Of a DNA stretch of 64,000 nucleotides, positions 63,113 to 64,000 are shown piece by piece. The stretch lies in assembly GCF_000740775.1 (NCBI RefSeq), contig NZ_JFGS01000001.1:248001-312000 (forward strand), given 5' to 3'. Every line of letters starts with the position of its first letter. Position 1 is the first letter of the stretch. The notes beneath the pieces were generated by a model that was not told the origin of the DNA, ran no database searches, and worked only from the letters and a program-made list of their open reading frames with translations. Source of the stretch: Haematobacter missouriensis. GTDB taxonomy: Bacteria; Pseudomonadota; Alphaproteobacteria; Rhodobacterales; Rhodobacteraceae. The position numbers and the translations under genes were made by a program.

Positions 63113-63448
63113 ATGACGGAAGAACCGGATCAGGAGCGGCTGCGCCAGCTCGAAGAACGGCTCTCCCGAATGAAGCGGGACAAAGCCCCCGTCGCACGCA
63201 AGGAACAGGGTGGTTTCACCCAGGGCGAAGTTGCCTGGCGAATGGTGATCGAAATGGTCTCCGGTTTGCTGATTGGCTTCGGTATCGGATACGGGCTCGA
63301 CTATCTGTTCGGGACGCTGCCGATCCTGCTGGTGATCTTCACTCTCCTCGGTCTTGTTGCCGGGGTGAAGACGATGCTCGGCACTGCTGCCGAATTGAAC
63401 GCCAAGACCGGGCAGGCGCCTGCCAGCCGCGACGACGAGGGAAACTGA
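63113..63448 (+). CDS. atpI: ATP synthase assembly/ion-homeostasis protein AtpI
   Basis: 111 residues. Charged N-terminal helix (about 1-40) and two transmembrane segments (about 45-62 and 68-88: [41 protein letters not shown]). Members of this family assist c-ring assembly or Mg2+/Ca2+ uptake. It precedes atpB by one base, in the usual F0 operon order. Confidence 0.9.
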   Translation: MTEEPDQERLRQLEERLSRMKRDKAPVARKEQGGFTQGEVAWRMVIEMVSGLLIGFGIGYGLDYLFGTLPILLVIFTLLGLVAGVKTMLGTAAELNAKTGQAPASRDDEGN

Positions 63449-63449
63449 C

Positions 63450-64000
63450 TTGGAACACGAAAGCTCGAGCCCCTTTGCGATCCACCCGATGGATCAATTC
63501 GTCGTAAAGCCGTTGTTTGGCGGCGGTGAGGTTCACTGGTACACGATCACCAATGTGACGCTCTGGCTTGCTCTGGCCGTTCTGGCTATTTTTGCGATAC
63601 TGGTGCTCGGCACCCGCCGTCGGGGGATCATCCCGTCGCGTAGCCAGTCCGTCGCAGAGCTGATGTACGGTTTCATTCACAACATGGTGGAAGAGGTGAC
63701 GGGGCATGAGGGGGTGAAGTATTTCCCCTGGGTGCTGACCTTCTTCCTGTTCATCCTGTTTGCGAACCTGCTGGGTCTGATCCCTGGCTCCTTCACCACG
63801 ACCTCCTCCCTCGCTGTGACGGTGACGCTCGCTCTTCTGGTGTTCTTCGGCGTTACGATTATCGGTTTCATCCGTAAGGGACCGGGATTTCTCAAGATGT
63901 TCTGGGTGACCTCCGCGCCGCTGGCGCTGCGGCCGATCCTTGCCGTGATCGAGGTGATCTCCTACTTCGTGCGTCCGGTCAGCCACTCCATCCGGCTTGG
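63450..64000 (+). CDS. atpB: ATP synthase F0 subunit a (3' truncated by the window edge)
   Basis: About 183 residues before the window ends. TTG start at 63450, with GAGGGA eight bases upstream and one base after the atpI stop. The N-terminus leading to the conserved [14 protein letters not shown] fits the family. An ATG at 63489 would delete that conserved start. Hydrophobic helices [40 protein letters not shown] and [22 protein letters not shown] are visible. The frame ends in SHSIRLG, which contains the essential proton-channel arginine region; the last helix and stop lie beyond the window. Confidence 0.93.
   Translation, partial: MEHESSSPFAIHPMDQFVVKPLFGGGEVHWYTITNVTLWLALAVLAIFAILVLGTRRRGIIPSRSQSVAELMYGFIHNMVEEVTGHEGVKYFPWVLTFFLFILFANLLGLIPGSFTTTSSLAVTVTLALLVFFGVTIIGFIRKGPGFLKMFWVTSAPLALRPILAVIEVISYFVRPVSHSIRL

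Noticed and set aside
1-64000. CRISPR array, insertion sequence, toxin-antitoxin or defence island
   Set aside because: Direct reading found no regularly spaced repeats, transposases or defence families. Gene content is housekeeping and biosynthetic throughout.

Overview
The window is a gene-dense, GC-rich stretch of chromosome from an alphaproteobacterium, most likely order Rhodobacterales (family Rhodobacteraceae). The support is: a Shemin-pathway 5-aminolevulinate synthase (HemA); alphaproteobacterial families such as IalB, DUF2852, Bpt leucyltransferase and DUF4115 RodZ-like; the nrdR-ribD-ribE-ribBA-ribH-nusB order; a release factor 2 without a programmed frameshift; and AtpI/AtpB proteins of alphaproteobacterial type. 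I see no tRNA, rRNA, CRISPR array, insertion sequence, prophage or other mobile segment. Almost everything is core chromosome.

Layout. 1-5.4 kb: tail of a ThDP-dependent enzyme, then xerD, a large secreted protein of unknown function and a 45-residue membrane peptide on the minus strand, divergent from aroK-aroB. 5.5-8.1 kb: a Tat-exported DUF882 protein divergent from a YcbB-type L,D-transpeptidase. 8.1-10.7 kb: lpxD coupled to a dedicated acyl carrier protein and ketoacyl-ACP synthase. 10.8-15.9 kb: ialB with a terminator-bearing leader, a YjgR/HerA-type ATPase, bpt, an RDD protein, DUF2852 and ybaK. 16-19.6 kb: glnE and mazG. 19.7-25.7 kb: M20 peptidase, a secreted unknown, hemA, rodZ-like and ispG. 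25.7-32.8 kb: DsbA-like protein, aminotransferase, amidase, PBP1a and prfB. 32.9-37.5 kb: ridA, a solitary ectoine synthase gene coupled to trpS, a rhomboid-fold protein without its catalytic residues, and murJ. 37.5-43.9 kb: glnD, an LppC-like lipoprotein, rsmI, yraN and gshB. 43.9-48.8 kb: two small stress proteins behind an EcfG-like promoter, then recJ, glpX and hom. 48.9-55.6 kb: small lipoprotein, TetR regulator, gdh, dnaG and rpoD. 55.7-62.5 kb: secreted unknown, rmuC, yjbQ and the nrdR-rib-nusB operon. 62.5-64 kb: ArsR regulator and the start of the F0 operon (atpI, atpB cut by the window edge).

Several groups work together. Cell envelope functions (LdtD-like, LpxD, AmiC, PBP1a, LppC-like, MurJ, RodZ-like) are scattered over the whole window. 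glnD and glnE are the two sensor and effector enzymes of nitrogen control, with gdh as an assimilatory or catabolic partner. aroK/aroB, hom, the rib genes, ispG and hemA are biosynthetic.

There is no obvious new defence or mobile system here. The parts most worth a second look are the lpxD-ACP-KAS cluster, the trpS-ectC coupling, the catalytically dead rhomboid, the paired palindromes around the DUF2852 promoter, the EcfG-like promoter, and the short promoter-plus-terminator unit upstream of ialB. All functional statements come from reading the sequence and recalled family knowledge; no database search was run.
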